DNA of 64,000 nucleotides from Pseudomonas sp. BN411 (GCF_029871235.1 NZ_SSOM01000085.1:45391-109390); one strand, 5' to 3'; counted from the first letter of the stretch, positions 1 to 8,598 are shown. A program made the numbers and translations. The notes: a model not told the origin generated them from the letters alone.

Positions 1-90
1 TCCGTAGGATGGGTGGAGCGGAGCGATACCCATGCGGACAGAGCTGATGGGTATCGCAAGCTCGCGGAACGCCGCCCGAACCATCCGACA
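1..90 (+). repeat. Dispersed GTAGGATGGGT-type palindromic repeat, copy 1
   Basis: The block opens with GTAGGATGGGT, contains inverted ATACCCAT / ATGGGTAT arms and ends in GCGGAACGCCGCCCG. The reverse complement of 46920-47010 has the same order of motifs, so this is a dispersed intergenic repeat and not a gene. Its left end may lie outside the window. Confidence 0.6.
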
Positions 91-224
91 AGAGCCCCGA
101 CTTCAGCCTGCCACTCGGAGCATTTCGATCGTCACAGGCAGAGCCGATGACTCATGACCACGCCCTAAGGACGTGGTTTCCCGAGTTCAAATGAATTCGC
201 CCCCACAGGAGGGGGCGCGCCCCA
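91..224. other. Non-coding stretch with two small hairpins
   Basis: I see no gene here. A small stem (CCACG at 158-162 with CGTGG at 172-176) and a GC-rich stem (CGCCCCC at 198-204 with GGGGGCG at 211-217) follow the stop of the minus-strand hydrolase at 225. The second stem resembles half of the local REP family and may help end that transcript, but it has no good T-run. Confidence 0.4.
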
Positions 225-839
225 CTACACCCCAATCGCCGCCAACACTTCCTCGGTCGTCAGGATGGCGTGCGCGTAAGTCGGCCCATTCAGCTCATGG
301 GCCGCGTGCATCGCTTCCGGGGAAAACGCTGCGGTGGCGTCCCGCACCAGCGTCACGTGGTAACCCAACTCCGCCGCGAAGCGCCCGGTGGATTCGATGC
401 AGGTATTGGCCAGCATGCCAACGAGGATCACCTGCTGCACGCCGTGCTGCTTGAGCTGGTAATCGAGGTCGGTATTGGCGAAACCGCTGCCGCCCCAGTG
501 CTCATGCACCAGCACGTCACCTTCCCGGGGCTGGAAGTCCGGGTGCCATTCACCGCCCCAGGTTCCGGCGGCGAACACCTGGGCGCGGGCGGCGCCGATC
601 TGGTAGGGGCTGGGGTGTTTCCAGGTCTTGAGATCGTCGGGGCGGGCGCGATGGTGGGGCACGTAGAACAGTTGGATACCCGCCTTGCGTACCGCCGCCA
701 CGACCTTGCGCAGGTTGTCCAGCGTGCCCACGGCGTCAGCCACGGGTTTGGCCAGACCATGGAGCTTGCCGCCCTCGCTGAGGAAGTCGTTATACGGGTC
801 CACCAGCAACAGGCCGGTGCTTTCGCGTGGATAGGTCAT
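225..839 (-). CDS. Isochorismatase-family cysteine hydrolase
   Basis: A 204-residue protein of the isochorismatase/nicotinamidase-like fold. The N-terminal strand LLVDPYNDF carries the usual catalytic Asp, and GMLANTCIESTGR carries the nucleophilic Cys. The usual lysine position (K..sgF.. in many members) here reads VHEHWGGSGFANTDL, so the classical Lys is not obvious; some subfamilies share this. I chose the Met at 839 over the one at 854 because the family begins about ten residues before the VDP motif. The substrate cannot be read from the sequence. It is a stand-alone gene, followed at lower coordinates only by non-coding repeats. Confidence 0.85.
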   Translation of the reverse strand: MTYPRESTGLLLVDPYNDFLSEGGKLHGLAKPVADAVGTLDNLRKVVAAVRKAGIQLFYVPHHRARPDDLKTWKHPSPYQIGAARAQVFAAGTWGGEWHPDFQPREGDVLVHEHWGGSGFANTDLDYQLKQHGVQQVILVGMLANTCIESTGRFAAELGYHVTLVRDATAAFSPEAMHAAHELNGPTYAHAILTTEEVLAAIGV

Positions 840-927
840 GACGCGGCCCTTCAATGCGGTCGATAACCTGTGCCAGTGTAGAGCGCCCTGGCCGAATCGC
901 CCTGCGACTACGGCATGCCGCCGCCAT

Positions 928-1599
928 TCATTGATTGAAGCAGGAGTCGTCGCGCTGGAAGTGCAGCAGTGAACCTTTATAGGTTTCGCCGTTGTTCATC
1001 ACGCGATTCATGCAGGTGATCTGCGACGCGTATTCGAGTTCTGCCATTTCCCTGCAGAACTTCGAGCGGTTCGGGCGATTGGGATCGACGATGTAGACAT
1101 CCACCAGATCCGCCGAATGCCGGTCGATGAAGTCGGCGAGCTGCGCCGGTTGTTCGTGCTCGTAAATGACGTCACTGCCGATGATCATGTCGAACAGCCC
1201 GAGGTCGTCATTGATGTCGGACCATTTGGCGGCCTGGTAATTGATCGGTCCGAGATCGTTCAGGCGCAGGTTTTCCGCCAGGAAGTCCGGAATCAGCGGG
1301 TGATAGTCACTGGCCGTTACGTCGCCGCCGCGCCGGTGCAGGACAAGGCTGGCCAGGGCCAGGCCAGCCCCCACTTCGAGAATGCGCTTACCCTGCAGTT
1401 CCATCGTCAGCATGGTGTGCGCCAGGACCTGCCCAGACGGCCAGACCTGACCGAACAAGGGCCAGCTTTCGGGGGATATTCCGAGATTCTCCGCCTCGAG
1501 CTCCGGATCGTGATACTGCTGATGATCGAGTAATGAGCGGATATGAAAATCCATATCCCCTACTGATATATCCTGAAATCTGACTTGATAGCCCGGCAT
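928..1599 (-). CDS. Class I SAM-dependent methyltransferase (METTL21/FAM86-like)
   Basis: A 223-residue Rossmann-fold methyltransferase. The SAM-binding motif I is ILEVGAGLALASL with the acidic loop TASDYHPL after it, and IIGSDVIYEHE matches the post-I motif of the protein-lysine methyltransferase-16 type. Upstream, WPLFGQVWPSGQVLA is the W-x-S-G region seen in that group. The Met at 1599 (MPGYQVRF) is a better start than 1647, because the extra residues look non-homologous. The target is unknown; a protein lysine is the family-based guess. The gene is alone between a hydrolase and a cold-shock gene. Confidence 0.75.
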   Translation of the reverse strand: MPGYQVRFQDISVGDMDFHIRSLLDHQQYHDPELEAENLGISPESWPLFGQVWPSGQVLAHTMLTMELQGKRILEVGAGLALASLVLHRRGGDVTASDYHPLIPDFLAENLRLNDLGPINYQAAKWSDINDDLGLFDMIIGSDVIYEHEQPAQLADFIDRHSADLVDVYIVDPNRPNRSKFCREMAELEYASQITCMNRVMNNGETYKGSLLHFQRDDSCFNQ

Positions 1600-1762
1600 G
1601 CAGAACTCTTCAATGCAGCGAGTGATGCCGCCAGAAGCACGAAACAAAATAATTTGTTTGCAACTACCAATGATTCATGGAGGCGATGAATGACAGGAGA
1701 ATGGCCACCAGCGATATGTGCTGGCGAAACTTTCTGGAGTTTTCAGGAGATATAAATAGAAA

Positions 1763-1782
1763 AGCCCCGCGTTTGCGGGGCT
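1763..1782 (-). terminator. Rho-independent terminator of the cold-shock gene
   Basis: AGCCCCGC and GCGGGGCT form a perfect 8-bp stem with a 4-nt loop. On the minus strand a T-rich tail follows directly, 18 bp after the stop of the cold-shock gene. Confidence 0.9.
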
Positions 1783-1799
1783 CTTCGAACGGAAAAGTA

Positions 1800-2009
1800 T
1801 CAGACTACCTGAACTTTGTCCGCTTGCAGGCCTTTCTGGCCACGTACGACTTCGAAAGTCACTTGCTGGCCTTCGCTGAGGCTCTTGAAGCCGGTGCTTT
1901 CGATCGAACGGTAGTGAACGAACAGATCAGCGCCTTCTGCCGGGGTGATGAAGCCGAAGCCTTTTTCATCGTTGAACCACTTGACGGTGCCGGATTGACG
2001 ATTGGACAT
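1800..2009 (-). CDS. Cold-shock domain protein (CspA family)
   Basis: A 69-residue single cold-shock domain, the normal length for the family. It carries [14 protein letters not shown] (RNP1 is KGFGFI) and DLFVHYRSI (RNP2-like), then the EGQQVTFEV strand. Such proteins bind single-stranded RNA or DNA and act as RNA chaperones. The Tyr in FVHY, where many CspA proteins have FVHF, and the tail [10 protein letters not shown] match Pseudomonas Csp paralogues. It is monocistronic with a strong terminator. The AT-rich upstream segment (2010-2100) could be the long leader typical of csp genes. Confidence 0.95.
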   Translation of the reverse strand: MSNRQSGTVKWFNDEKGFGFITPAEGADLFVHYRSIESTGFKSLSEGQQVTFEVVRGQKGLQADKVQVV

Positions 2010-2313
2010 TTCATATCTCCAGAATAAAAATAAATAACCCTGATAATTAATCAGGAATTACTGAAGTGCTAAAGCTGTAACGAATCGAGGAGATGAAATA
2101 ACTTCAATCAGAACATCGAGCCAAGTATCGCAGAGACAATTGCAGCGCAGTGGGCGGGACTATACGCGGTTCAGCCAGGAAGTACAGGTTTATTTTCCGC
2201 TGAATACTTCGAGCGGCTGAATACGCTTGGCATTCATACGCTTAGGCGGGAAACCCAGAAACGCCCGCAGGCGGGACTCCACGCATCGCCGGTTTCCCGC
2301 CCTCGCCCAGTCA
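2010..2313. other. csp leader/promoter region and hisN 3' hairpin
   Basis: No gene is seen. About 2010-2110 is AT-rich and lies directly upstream of the minus-strand cold-shock gene, as expected for its promoter and leader. Near 2245-2301, GGCGGGAAACC and GGTTTCCCGCC form a long stem enclosing CGCC-CGCA-GGCG. This stem lies just past the stop of the phosphatase gene and is probably its transcript end, although there is no clean T-run. Confidence 0.45.
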
Positions 2314-3105
2314 TCACACCGACTGCATCAGCTCCAGGATCTGCGCGTGCAGGCGCGGGTCGCCACAGGCGATGACATCACCACCGTTCTGCGCATCGCC
2401 GCCATCCCAGCGTGTCACCACCCCACCGGCACCCTGGATGATCGGCATCAGCGCCTGGATGTCGTACGGCTTGAGGCCCGGGTCGAGGACGATATCCACC
2501 AGCCCTAGCGCGAGCATGCAGTAGGCGTAGCAATCGCCGCTGTAGCGCACCAGGCGCACGTCGCTCGACAGCTTGCTGAACACATCGCTGTAGGGCGGCT
2601 TCTGGAAATGCTCCGGGCTGGTGACCATCAGGGTCGCGTCGGCCAGGTTGCGGCAGGCACGGGTCTGGATCGGCCGGCCGTTGAGCGAGGCCGTGCTGCC
2701 GTCGCCGATGAAGCGCTCGCGGGTGAAGGGCTGGTCCATTACGCCCAGCGCCGGGCGGGTACCGTCGTTGAGTGCGATCAGGGTGCCCCAGAGCGGGATG
2801 CCGCTGATGAAGGAGCGGGTGCCGTCCACCGGGTCCAACACCCAGGTCCAGGGCTCTTCACCCGCGATGTTTTCCTCTTCCTCGCCCAGTACGCCGTGGC
2901 CGGGGAAGCGCTGGGCGATCAGGTCACGCATGGCGCGCTCGGCGCCCTTGTCGGCGAGGGTCACGGGGTCGAAGCGCTCGGCCTCCTTGTTCTCCACCTC
3001 CAGGGGCAGGCGGAAGTAGGTCAGGGTGACCTTCGCCGCTGCATCCGCCAGTTCTTCGGCGAATTCCAGGTAATCGGGAGGAAGGGTCTGGTCGTTCATG
3101 GGCAC
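2314..3105 (-). CDS. hisN: Inositol-monophosphatase-family phosphatase, HisN-type (histidinol-phosphatase)
   Basis: A 263-residue Mg-dependent phosphatase of the IMPase superfamily. It shows LGEEEEN (metal-binding acidic motif), WVLDPVDGTRSFISG (the DPVDGT metal/phosphate motif) and LKPYDIQALMPIIQGAGG (C-terminal WDxxA-like motif, here YDIQA). RSFISGIPLWGTLIAL matches the histidinol-phosphate phosphatase subgroup better than inositol or PAP phosphatases. The role would be histidinol phosphate to histidinol in histidine biosynthesis. Starts at 3105 or 3099 are both possible. No histidine genes are adjacent, so function rests on the motifs only. Confidence 0.7.
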   Translation of the reverse strand: MPMNDQTLPPDYLEFAEELADAAAKVTLTYFRLPLEVENKEAERFDPVTLADKGAERAMRDLIAQRFPGHGVLGEEEENIAGEEPWTWVLDPVDGTRSFISGIPLWGTLIALNDGTRPALGVMDQPFTRERFIGDGSTASLNGRPIQTRACRNLADATLMVTSPEHFQKPPYSDVFSKLSSDVRLVRYSGDCYAYCMLALGLVDIVLDPGLKPYDIQALMPIIQGAGGVVTRWDGGDAQNGGDVIACGDPRLHAQILELMQSV

Positions 3106-3237
3106 TCCGGTTCGGACGTATCAGCAGAATTTCAGCTGGGAATAGTAGAGCGAATTGCCGTCCGTATCGATGTACCTGTTGCACAGAGGGTCCACGTTCC
3201 GCAGGCCGAAGCCGGCCTGCGGAACGTGGCGATTGCC

Positions 3238-3795
3238 TTACCGGGCCTGCTGCGCCAGGTATTCGTCGGTGGACACCACCTTGGCGTAGGCAAAGGCCAG
3301 GGCGGCCATGAATGCGCCGTGGACCTGCTCGGCGGGGATGGTCTTGCCCTGGAACTCCAGGTCCCGCGTGGCGCAGGCATCGTGGATCACGGTGACTTCG
3401 TAGCCGAAGTCGGCCGCCGCACGGGTGACTCCGTCGACGCACATGTGGCTCATGCTGCCGACCACGGTCAGCTTGTCCACGTCGCTGCCCTCAAGGATGT
3501 CCTTCAGATTGGTTTCCCGGAAGGAGTTGACGAAGTGCTTCAGGACCACTGGCTCGCCGTCGGCGTTGAGCACCTTGGGATGGATCTCCGCCCCCTCGGA
3601 GCCGGGCCGGAAGAACGGCGCCTCCGGGCTGGTGAACTCGTGGCGGATATGCACCACCAGGTCGCCTGCCTCACGGGCTGCGGCAATGATCCGGGCGGCG
3701 TTGTCGGCAGCGGCGTCAGCACCGCTCAGGGTCCACAGACCACCGGGGAAATAGTCCTTCTGGATGTCGACTACGATGACGGCTTGCTTGCTCAT
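3238..3795 (-). CDS. Isochorismatase-family cysteine hydrolase
   Basis: A 185-residue hydrolase with all three catalytic positions: Asp in VVDIQKDYF, Lys in PVVLKHFVNSF, and Cys in MSHMCVDGVTR. That makes it an apparently active amidase of the nicotinamidase/YcaC-like superfamily. The open frame runs back to 4095, but MSKQAVIVV at 3795 is the family N-terminus and follows a GAGGTG ribosome site. It is divergent from the GlxA-type regulator starting at 3901, a common pairing in which the regulator controls the hydrolase. The substrate is unknown. Confidence 0.88.
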   Translation of the reverse strand: MSKQAVIVVDIQKDYFPGGLWTLSGADAAADNAARIIAAAREAGDLVVHIRHEFTSPEAPFFRPGSEGAEIHPKVLNADGEPVVLKHFVNSFRETNLKDILEGSDVDKLTVVGSMSHMCVDGVTRAAADFGYEVTVIHDACATRDLEFQGKTIPAEQVHGAFMAALAFAYAKVVSTDEYLAQQAR

Positions 3796-3900
3796 GATTT
3801 TCACCTCAGGTTGTGGGAGTGGAGACGTGGGGCCTAAGGTGCTCCTCCCGGCGCCGGATGGGGATCGGCGCAACCGACAAATTCGCAGGAAAAACTGACA

Positions 3901-4881
3901 ATGAAAACGATGCTGGAGATCGGCCTCCTGCTCTATCCCGGCGCCCAGCTGGCAGCCGCCCACGGCCTCTCCGATCTGTTCGCGGTCGCCAATCGCCTGG
4001 CCGCCGAGCATGCCGACGCCGACCTGCCCGCGCTGCGGGTACGGCACTGGAGCGCCGACGCGGATGGCGAAATCCGTTGCACCTGGGACAGCCACCCGGA
4101 CGCCGAAAGCCGGCCCTCAGTGGTGATTGCTCTGCCCTGCATCGGCGCCCTGCCCCCGGCCGAAACCCTGCAACCCTTCGTCGACTGGCTCAGCCTTCGG
4201 CACGCTGCCGGCGTCACCCTCTGTTCGGTGTGCGCTGGCGCCTTCGTGCTGGCCCAGACCGGGCTGCTCGCCGGGCGTCCGCTGACCACCCACTGGAGCC
4301 TGGCCAAGGACCTCGGCGAGCGCTACCCGGAGGTGAAGGTGGACGCCGACAAACTGGTGGTGGACGACGGCGACATCATCACCGCCGGGGGCGTGATGGC
4401 CTGGACCGACCTGGGCCTGACCCTGGTGGACCGCCTGCTGGGGCCGACCATCGCCGCGAATACCGCCAGCTTCCTCGCCCTCGACCTGACCCGGCACTCG
4501 CAGCAGTACTTCCGCCGCTTCACCCCGCGCCTCACCCACGGCGACGAGGCGGTGCTCAAAGTGCAGCGCTGGCTGCAACGCCAGGACGCGCGCCAGGTCA
4601 GCCTCCCCGCCATGGCCGCCGAAGCCGGGCTGGGCGAACGCACCTTCCTGCGCCGCTTCCAGCAGGCCACTGGCCTGCGACCCACCGAGTACTGCCAGCA
4701 ACTGCGCGCGGCCAAGGCCCGCGAGCTGCTGGAGCTGACCAACCGCTCGGTGGACCAGATCGCCTGGGAAGTCGGCTACCAGGACCCAGCAGCCTTCCGG
4801 AAGGTGTTCAACAAGATGGTCGGGCTATCGCCCACGGATTATCGGCGGCGGTTCGGGCGTAGGAGCCTGGCGGACACCTGA
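3901..4881 (+). CDS. GlxA-type transcriptional regulator (DJ-1/PfpI-like domain plus AraC HTH)
   Basis: A 326-residue two-domain regulator. Residues about 5-190 form a DJ-1/PfpI-like sensor domain with the nucleophile-elbow-like VCAGAFVLAQTGLL and THWSLAKDL. Residues about 215-320 form an AraC/XylS DNA-binding domain with two helix-turn-helix units, ending PTDYRRRFGR. It is divergent from the hydrolase at 3238-3795 across about 100 bp, so that hydrolase is its likely target. The inducer is unknown. A second start at 3910 (MLEIGLLL) is possible. Confidence 0.88.
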   Translation: MKTMLEIGLLLYPGAQLAAAHGLSDLFAVANRLAAEHADADLPALRVRHWSADADGEIRCTWDSHPDAESRPSVVIALPCIGALPPAETLQPFVDWLSLRHAAGVTLCSVCAGAFVLAQTGLLAGRPLTTHWSLAKDLGERYPEVKVDADKLVVDDGDIITAGGVMAWTDLGLTLVDRLLGPTIAANTASFLALDLTRHSQQYFRRFTPRLTHGDEAVLKVQRWLQRQDARQVSLPAMAAEAGLGERTFLRRFQQATGLRPTEYCQQLRAAKARELLELTNRSVDQIAWEVGYQDPAAFRKVFNKMVGLSPTDYRRRFGRRSLADT

Positions 4882-4890
4882 CGGTCATTT

Positions 4891-4920
4891 TTGTGGGGGC
4901 GAATTCATTCGCCCCCACAA
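4891..4920. terminator. Perfect 30-bp REP palindrome between convergent genes
   Basis: TTGTGGGGGCGAA and TTCGCCCCCACAA are perfect inverted arms with a TTCA loop. It sits 9 bp past the regulator stop and just before the stop of the convergent minus-strand gene, so it can end transcripts from either side. It is also the clearest single copy of the GGGGCGAATTCATTCGCC REP family scattered through the window. Confidence 0.75.
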
Positions 4921-4928
4921 GCTCCGCC

Positions 4929-5288
4929 TCAATCACTGCAGTAGTCTCCGTCGCACATCGGCTCGCTCCCCTCCCCGTCGCGCACCTCCACATCCCGATA
5001 CACCCCCAGCTCCGGGTCGAAGCTGCGGATCAGTACCTGCGGCTTCTCGGTGCTGACGCGCGGCAGTTGGGCATCGCGGAACTGGTGGTACTCGGGCACC
5101 ACCACGAAAGGCTGCGGTGGCAGGTCGGCGAAGGGCCGGGGTGGCGGCGAGACATAGGGTTGCAGGGGACTGCTGGGATAGTAGGCAGTGCCCAGGTACG
5201 GCCCGAACCCGTAGTACGAGTCGCCATAGCCAGTGGCCCAGGCGCCCGGTGCGGCCAGGACCAGCAGCAGGATTCCGAGGCGTCCCAT
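4929..5288 (-). CDS. Exported Pro/Tyr-rich hypothetical protein
   Basis: About 119 residues. The Met at 5288 opens a clear signal peptide (MGRLGILLLVLAAPGAWA, cleavage after AWA), while the frame upstream to 5411 looks non-coding. The mature part is rich in Tyr, Pro and Gly at first (GYGDSYYGFGPYLG), then carries RSFDPELGVYRDVEV and a C-terminal CDGDYCSD with two Cys. I do not recognise a family. It is probably a small periplasmic or outer-membrane-associated protein, convergent with the regulator gene. Confidence 0.65.
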   Translation of the reverse strand: MGRLGILLLVLAAPGAWATGYGDSYYGFGPYLGTAYYPSSPLQPYVSPPPRPFADLPPQPFVVVPEYHQFRDAQLPRVSTEKPQVLIRSFDPELGVYRDVEVRDGEGSEPMCDGDYCSD

Positions 5289-5404
5289 GACGGCGCCCTC
5301 CACGGTGAATCCCCCAAGGTGTTCAGTTATAGCACCCGCTCCGCACCCGCCACGCTGCCAGCGGTCCAATGCCTTGTCGTCGCCGATCGAAGGGGTGATC
5401 CGCC

Positions 5405-6069
5405 ATGTCACGCTCCCGCACGCTGCTCCTCGCGCTCGTCGGCACCCTCGCCTACCTGGGCCTGGCCGTCCTCGGCTGGGGCGGGTTCATGGCCTTCTTC
5501 AGCGAGCCGCCGCTGGTGGCACTGACCCTGGTGCTGTTCATCCTCTCGGGAGTGGCCCCTTTCACTCGCGGCAACCTCAGCAGCGGCGTGCGCGAGGACC
5601 GGCGCAATCGCTGGGTGTTGCCGGTATTCGGCATCATCGCCCTGCTCAGCGCTTTCCTCCCCGCCTACACCGACCGCCTGGACGTCTGGACGTCTGGACC
5701 TTCGGTGGCGACGGCATGCGCTGGCTGGGTGTGTTCCTGTTCGCCGTGGGCGGTGCACTGCGGATGTGGCCGGTGTTCGTGCTGGGCAATCGCTTCAGCG
5801 GCCTGGTGGCCATCCAGCCCGGCCACCGGCTGGTGACCGATGGCATCTACGGCATGATCCGCCATCCCAGCTACCTGGGCCTGATGATCGCTTCTATCGG
5901 CTGGGCCCTGGCCTTCCGCTCCGGCGTCGGTCTGGTCCTGGTGGCACTGACATTGCCGCCGCTGCTGGCGCGTATCCAGGCTGAAGAAGCACTGCTGCGC
6001 ACGGAGTTCGGCGAGGAGTACGAGGCTTATTGCGCGCGCACGTCGCGGTTGATTCCCGGCCTCTACTGA
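5405..6069 (+). pseudogene. Isoprenylcysteine carboxyl methyltransferase-family membrane protein, frameshifted
   Basis: The first part (5405 to about 5695) encodes two to three membrane helices ending FLPAYTDRLDVW. The second, in another frame, encodes DVWTFGGDGMRWLGVFLF, then GHRLVTDGIYGMIRHPSYLG, which is the ICMT/phospholipid-methyltransferase core (RHPxYxG), and ends at 6069. The frame break falls in a direct repeat, CTGGACGT twice then CTGGAC, at 5678-5699. Removing one 8-bp unit restores a continuous 218-residue protein. So this is a tandem-duplication frameshift: real inactivation, a phase-variable slip site, or a sequencing error. The substrate of this family in bacteria is mostly unknown. 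Confidence 0.8.
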
Positions 6070-6118
6070 TCCATTCGGTCCAGGCAGATCCTGATGCCGT
6101 TGCGCCCGGCGCGGGCGC

Positions 6119-7078
6119 TCAGCCATCCACCCTGAATCGCGCACGGTAATCGCTTGGCGTTACCCCCAGGCGCCGCAGGAAGGCGCGGCGGAAGCCATCG
6201 ACGTTGGCGTAGCCCACTTCGTCGGCCAGGCGTTTCAGGGGAAGGTCCGACTCCTCCGCCAGGCGCCGGGCAGCGTCGATGCGGGCCAGTTCGACGAACT
6301 CTGCGGGGGTGGAACCGGACTCCTGCTTGAAGACCCGGGCGAAGTTGCGCTCGCTCATGCCGGCCCTTGCAGCCAGGGACGGGACGCCGAGATCGCCCTT
6401 GAGGTTGGCCAGCACGTGGTCCTGGATATCCCTTATCACCGACCGCTCGGCGGTCTGCGCCGCCAGGTGGGCGCTGAACTGTGACTGCCCGCCAGGGCGT
6501 TTGAAGAACATCACCATCTCCCGCGCCACCCGCAACGCAAGCTCGCGTCCGTGGTCCTCCTCCACCATGGCCAGCGCCAGGTCCATGCCTGCGGTGACGC
6601 CGGCGGAGGTGTAGAGGTTGCCGTCTTTGACGTAGATGCTGTCGGCCTCGACCTGGGTGTCGGGGTTCTCCTCGGACAGGCGTGCGCTGCTGTTCCAGTG
6701 AGTAGTCACGCGACGCCCACGCAGCATGCCGGCAGCGGCCAGGACGAAGGCACCGCTGCACACCGAGCCGATGCGCCTGACCGAGCCCGCCTGCTGGCGC
6801 AGCCACTGCTGCAACGCCGGGTTGCCGGTGATCTCGTCGACCCGCGGTCCACCGGCCACCAGCAGGGTGTCGAGCTTGCCCTTGTGGGTATCCACGGTGG
6901 CGTCCACCGCCAGGCGCAAGCCGTTACTGGCCTTGATCAAGCCGGCTTGGGTGCCTATCACCTCGACTCGGTAGGCGCGGGGATTGCCCAGTTGCTTCGC
7001 CGCCTCGGCGAAGACATCGGCCGGGCCGACGATGTCCAGCAATTGCACGCGGGGAAAGGCCAGCAGAGCGATGCGCAT
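6119..7078 (-). CDS. GlxA-type transcriptional regulator (DJ-1/PfpI-like plus AraC HTH)
   Basis: A 319-residue regulator starting MRIALLAFPRVQLLDIVGPADVF. The DJ-1/PfpI-like part contains GSVCSGAFVLAAAGML and TTHWNSSARL; the AraC part (about 210-315) contains MSERNFARVFKQESG and ends TPSDYRARF. The start at 7078 is preferred to 7126 because the GlxA N-terminal strand begins there. It is divergent from the SLAC1-type transporter (7197), with about 118 bp between, so it probably controls that gene. It is a paralogue of the regulator at 3901. Confidence 0.88.
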   Translation of the reverse strand: MRIALLAFPRVQLLDIVGPADVFAEAAKQLGNPRAYRVEVIGTQAGLIKASNGLRLAVDATVDTHKGKLDTLLVAGGPRVDEITGNPALQQWLRQQAGSVRRIGSVCSGAFVLAAAGMLRGRRVTTHWNSSARLSEENPDTQVEADSIYVKDGNLYTSAGVTAGMDLALAMVEEDHGRELALRVAREMVMFFKRPGGQSQFSAHLAAQTAERSVIRDIQDHVLANLKGDLGVPSLAARAGMSERNFARVFKQESGSTPAEFVELARIDAARRLAEESDLPLKRLADEVGYANVDGFRRAFLRRLGVTPSDYRARFRVDG

Positions 7079-7196
7079 GGGAGATGTCCGTCGCTGTCGA
7101 AAGGTTGGCTGAATTCGTCGTAACAAGACTATTCAAGCCAAATTCAGCTTGGCAGAAACTAACTCCAACGACAAATCCAGCCCAATGGAGTCTGCC

Positions 7197-8195
7197 ATGA
7201 ACACTGTATTCATTCCCCCGCTCGAAGCAGCACAGGCCAAGCCGGCAAGCACCTCTTCGATCAAGAATCTCCCGGTCAACCTGTTCGGCTCCGTGATGGG
7301 TCTGGCCGGGCTCGGCATCGGCTGGCGCCTGGCCCACCAGTATTTCGGCGTAAGCCCCGTGATCGGAGAAGCCATCGGCCTGTTCGCCGCACTGGTATTC
7401 GTCGTACTGGCCGCCGGTTATCTGGTCAAAGTGGCGCGCCATCGCCAGGCCGTCATCAACGAGTTCACCCATCCCATCGCCGGCAACTTCTTCGGCACCA
7501 TCGTCATCGCCATCCTGTTGCTGTCGGTGGTCGCAGGCCCCTACGACGAACTGCTGGCCCAGGGATTGTGGTCCCTTGGCAGCGTACTGACGGTGGCGCT
7601 CGGTGGCCTGGTGCTGTCGCGGCTGTTCAAGGGCAAGCAGGACCTGCAACACGCCGTGCCGGCCTGGCTGATTCCGGGCGTCGCCACCCTCGATATCGCC
7701 GTCACCGGCGGCCACATGCCCATGGCCTGGGCGGCTGAGCTGAACCTCTTCGCCATGGCAGTGGGTGCGGCTCTGGCGCTGATCTTCTTCACCAGCATCT
7801 TCCCGCGCCTGGTCCACCAGGAGCCGCTGGCCAAAGCCATGGTGCCGTCGCTGATGATCCTGGTGGCGCCGTTCGAAGTCGGCTTCCTGGCCTACGCGAA
7901 CCTGTTCGGGATCGACCGCTTTGCCGCCCTGCTCTTCTACTTCGGCCTGTTCCTGGCCGTGGTCCTGGGCTTCAAGGTATTCCGCCGCGACGTGCCCTTC
8001 GCTCCGTCCTGGTGGGCCATCAGCTTCCCCCTGGCTGCGCTGGCCAACGCAGCACTGAAGTACGCCCACGCACAAGGCAGCCTGCCGCTGCAGGTGATCG
8101 CCTGGTCCATCCTGCTGTTCCTCACCGTGGCCCTGGCGGTACTGACCTGGAAAACCCTGGGCAGCCTGGTGTGCGGCAAGCTGCTCGCCGGCTGA
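7197..8195 (+). CDS. SLAC1/TDT-family membrane transporter
   Basis: About 332 residues with roughly ten hydrophobic helices, starting NLFGSVMGLAGLGIGWR. This matches the SLAC1/TehA (tellurite-resistance/dicarboxylate transporter) family of anion channels or exporters. FTHPIAGNFFGTI and TSIFPRLVHQEPL fit family loops. I place the start at 7197 (MNTVFIPPL), which has GGAG about 8 nt upstream; in-frame Mets at 7149 and 7185 exist. It is divergent from a GlxA regulator. The transported anion cannot be deduced. Confidence 0.82.
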   Translation: MNTVFIPPLEAAQAKPASTSSIKNLPVNLFGSVMGLAGLGIGWRLAHQYFGVSPVIGEAIGLFAALVFVVLAAGYLVKVARHRQAVINEFTHPIAGNFFGTIVIAILLLSVVAGPYDELLAQGLWSLGSVLTVALGGLVLSRLFKGKQDLQHAVPAWLIPGVATLDIAVTGGHMPMAWAAELNLFAMAVGAALALIFFTSIFPRLVHQEPLAKAMVPSLMILVAPFEVGFLAYANLFGIDRFAALLFYFGLFLAVVLGFKVFRRDVPFAPSWWAISFPLAALANAALKYAHAQGSLPLQVIAWSILLFLTVALAVLTWKTLGSLVCGKLLAG

Positions 8196-8216
8196 GAGAT
8201 TCTCTCCCCCACTTTG

Positions 8217-8243
8217 CGAGCCCTGCGGGGCTCGTTCTTTTTT
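8217..8243 (+). terminator. Rho-independent terminator
   Basis: CGAGCCC and GGGCTCG form a stem followed by TTCTTTTTT. It lies 20 bp after the transporter stop and before sugE, so the two genes are separate transcripts. Confidence 0.88.
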
Positions 8244-8262
8244 CTGAGATGAGAGGTACCCG

Positions 8263-8589
8263 ATGACCCCGACAAGCTCCTGGCTGATGCTGCTCGCCGC
8301 TGGCGTTCTGGAAGTGGCCTTTGCGCTCGGACTGAAGAGCGCCAATGGCCTGCAGCGCCCCTGGATTCTGGCCGGCACGCTGCTGGTACTTACCGGCAGC
8401 CTGGCCCTGCTGACCCTGGCCCTGCGCCATCTGCCAGTGGGTACCGCCTATGCCGTATGGACGGGCATAGGCGCAGTGGGAACCGCCCTGGCAGGCGTGA
8501 TCTGGATGGGGGACTCCGCCTCCATCAGCCGGCTGGCCTGCATGGGGCTGATTGTCGGTGGAGTGATGGGGCTGCGCTGGCTGCCCTGA
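8263..8589 (+). CDS. sugE: SMR-family efflux protein SugE/Gdx
   Basis: A 108-residue small multidrug resistance protein with four membrane helices. GVLEVAFALGLKSANG carries the essential membrane Glu of helix 1, and LPVGTAYAVWTGIGAVG is the SugE/Gdx signature. Members of this subgroup export guanidinium and some quaternary ammonium compounds in exchange for protons, working as dual-topology dimers. The ribosome site is GAGAGG. It is convergent with the small gene at 8599. No guanidine riboswitch is visible in the 68-bp upstream gap. Confidence 0.92.
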   Translation: MTPTSSWLMLLAAGVLEVAFALGLKSANGLQRPWILAGTLLVLTGSLALLTLALRHLPVGTAYAVWTGIGAVGTALAGVIWMGDSASISRLACMGLIVGGVMGLRWLP

Positions 8590-8598
8590 GCCCGACCG

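Noticed and set aside
1677-2027. Plus-strand frame opposite the cold-shock gene
   Set aside because: Exact antisense of a classic Csp with terminator on the minus strand.
8196-8262. Guanidine riboswitch in front of sugE
   Set aside because: The gap is 67 bp and is mostly occupied by the upstream terminator; no guanidine-aptamer motifs are visible.
6924-8378. A 484-codon minus-strand frame over the SLAC1 transporter and sugE
   Set aside because: It crosses two well-supported plus-strand genes and a terminator, and has low-complexity composition.
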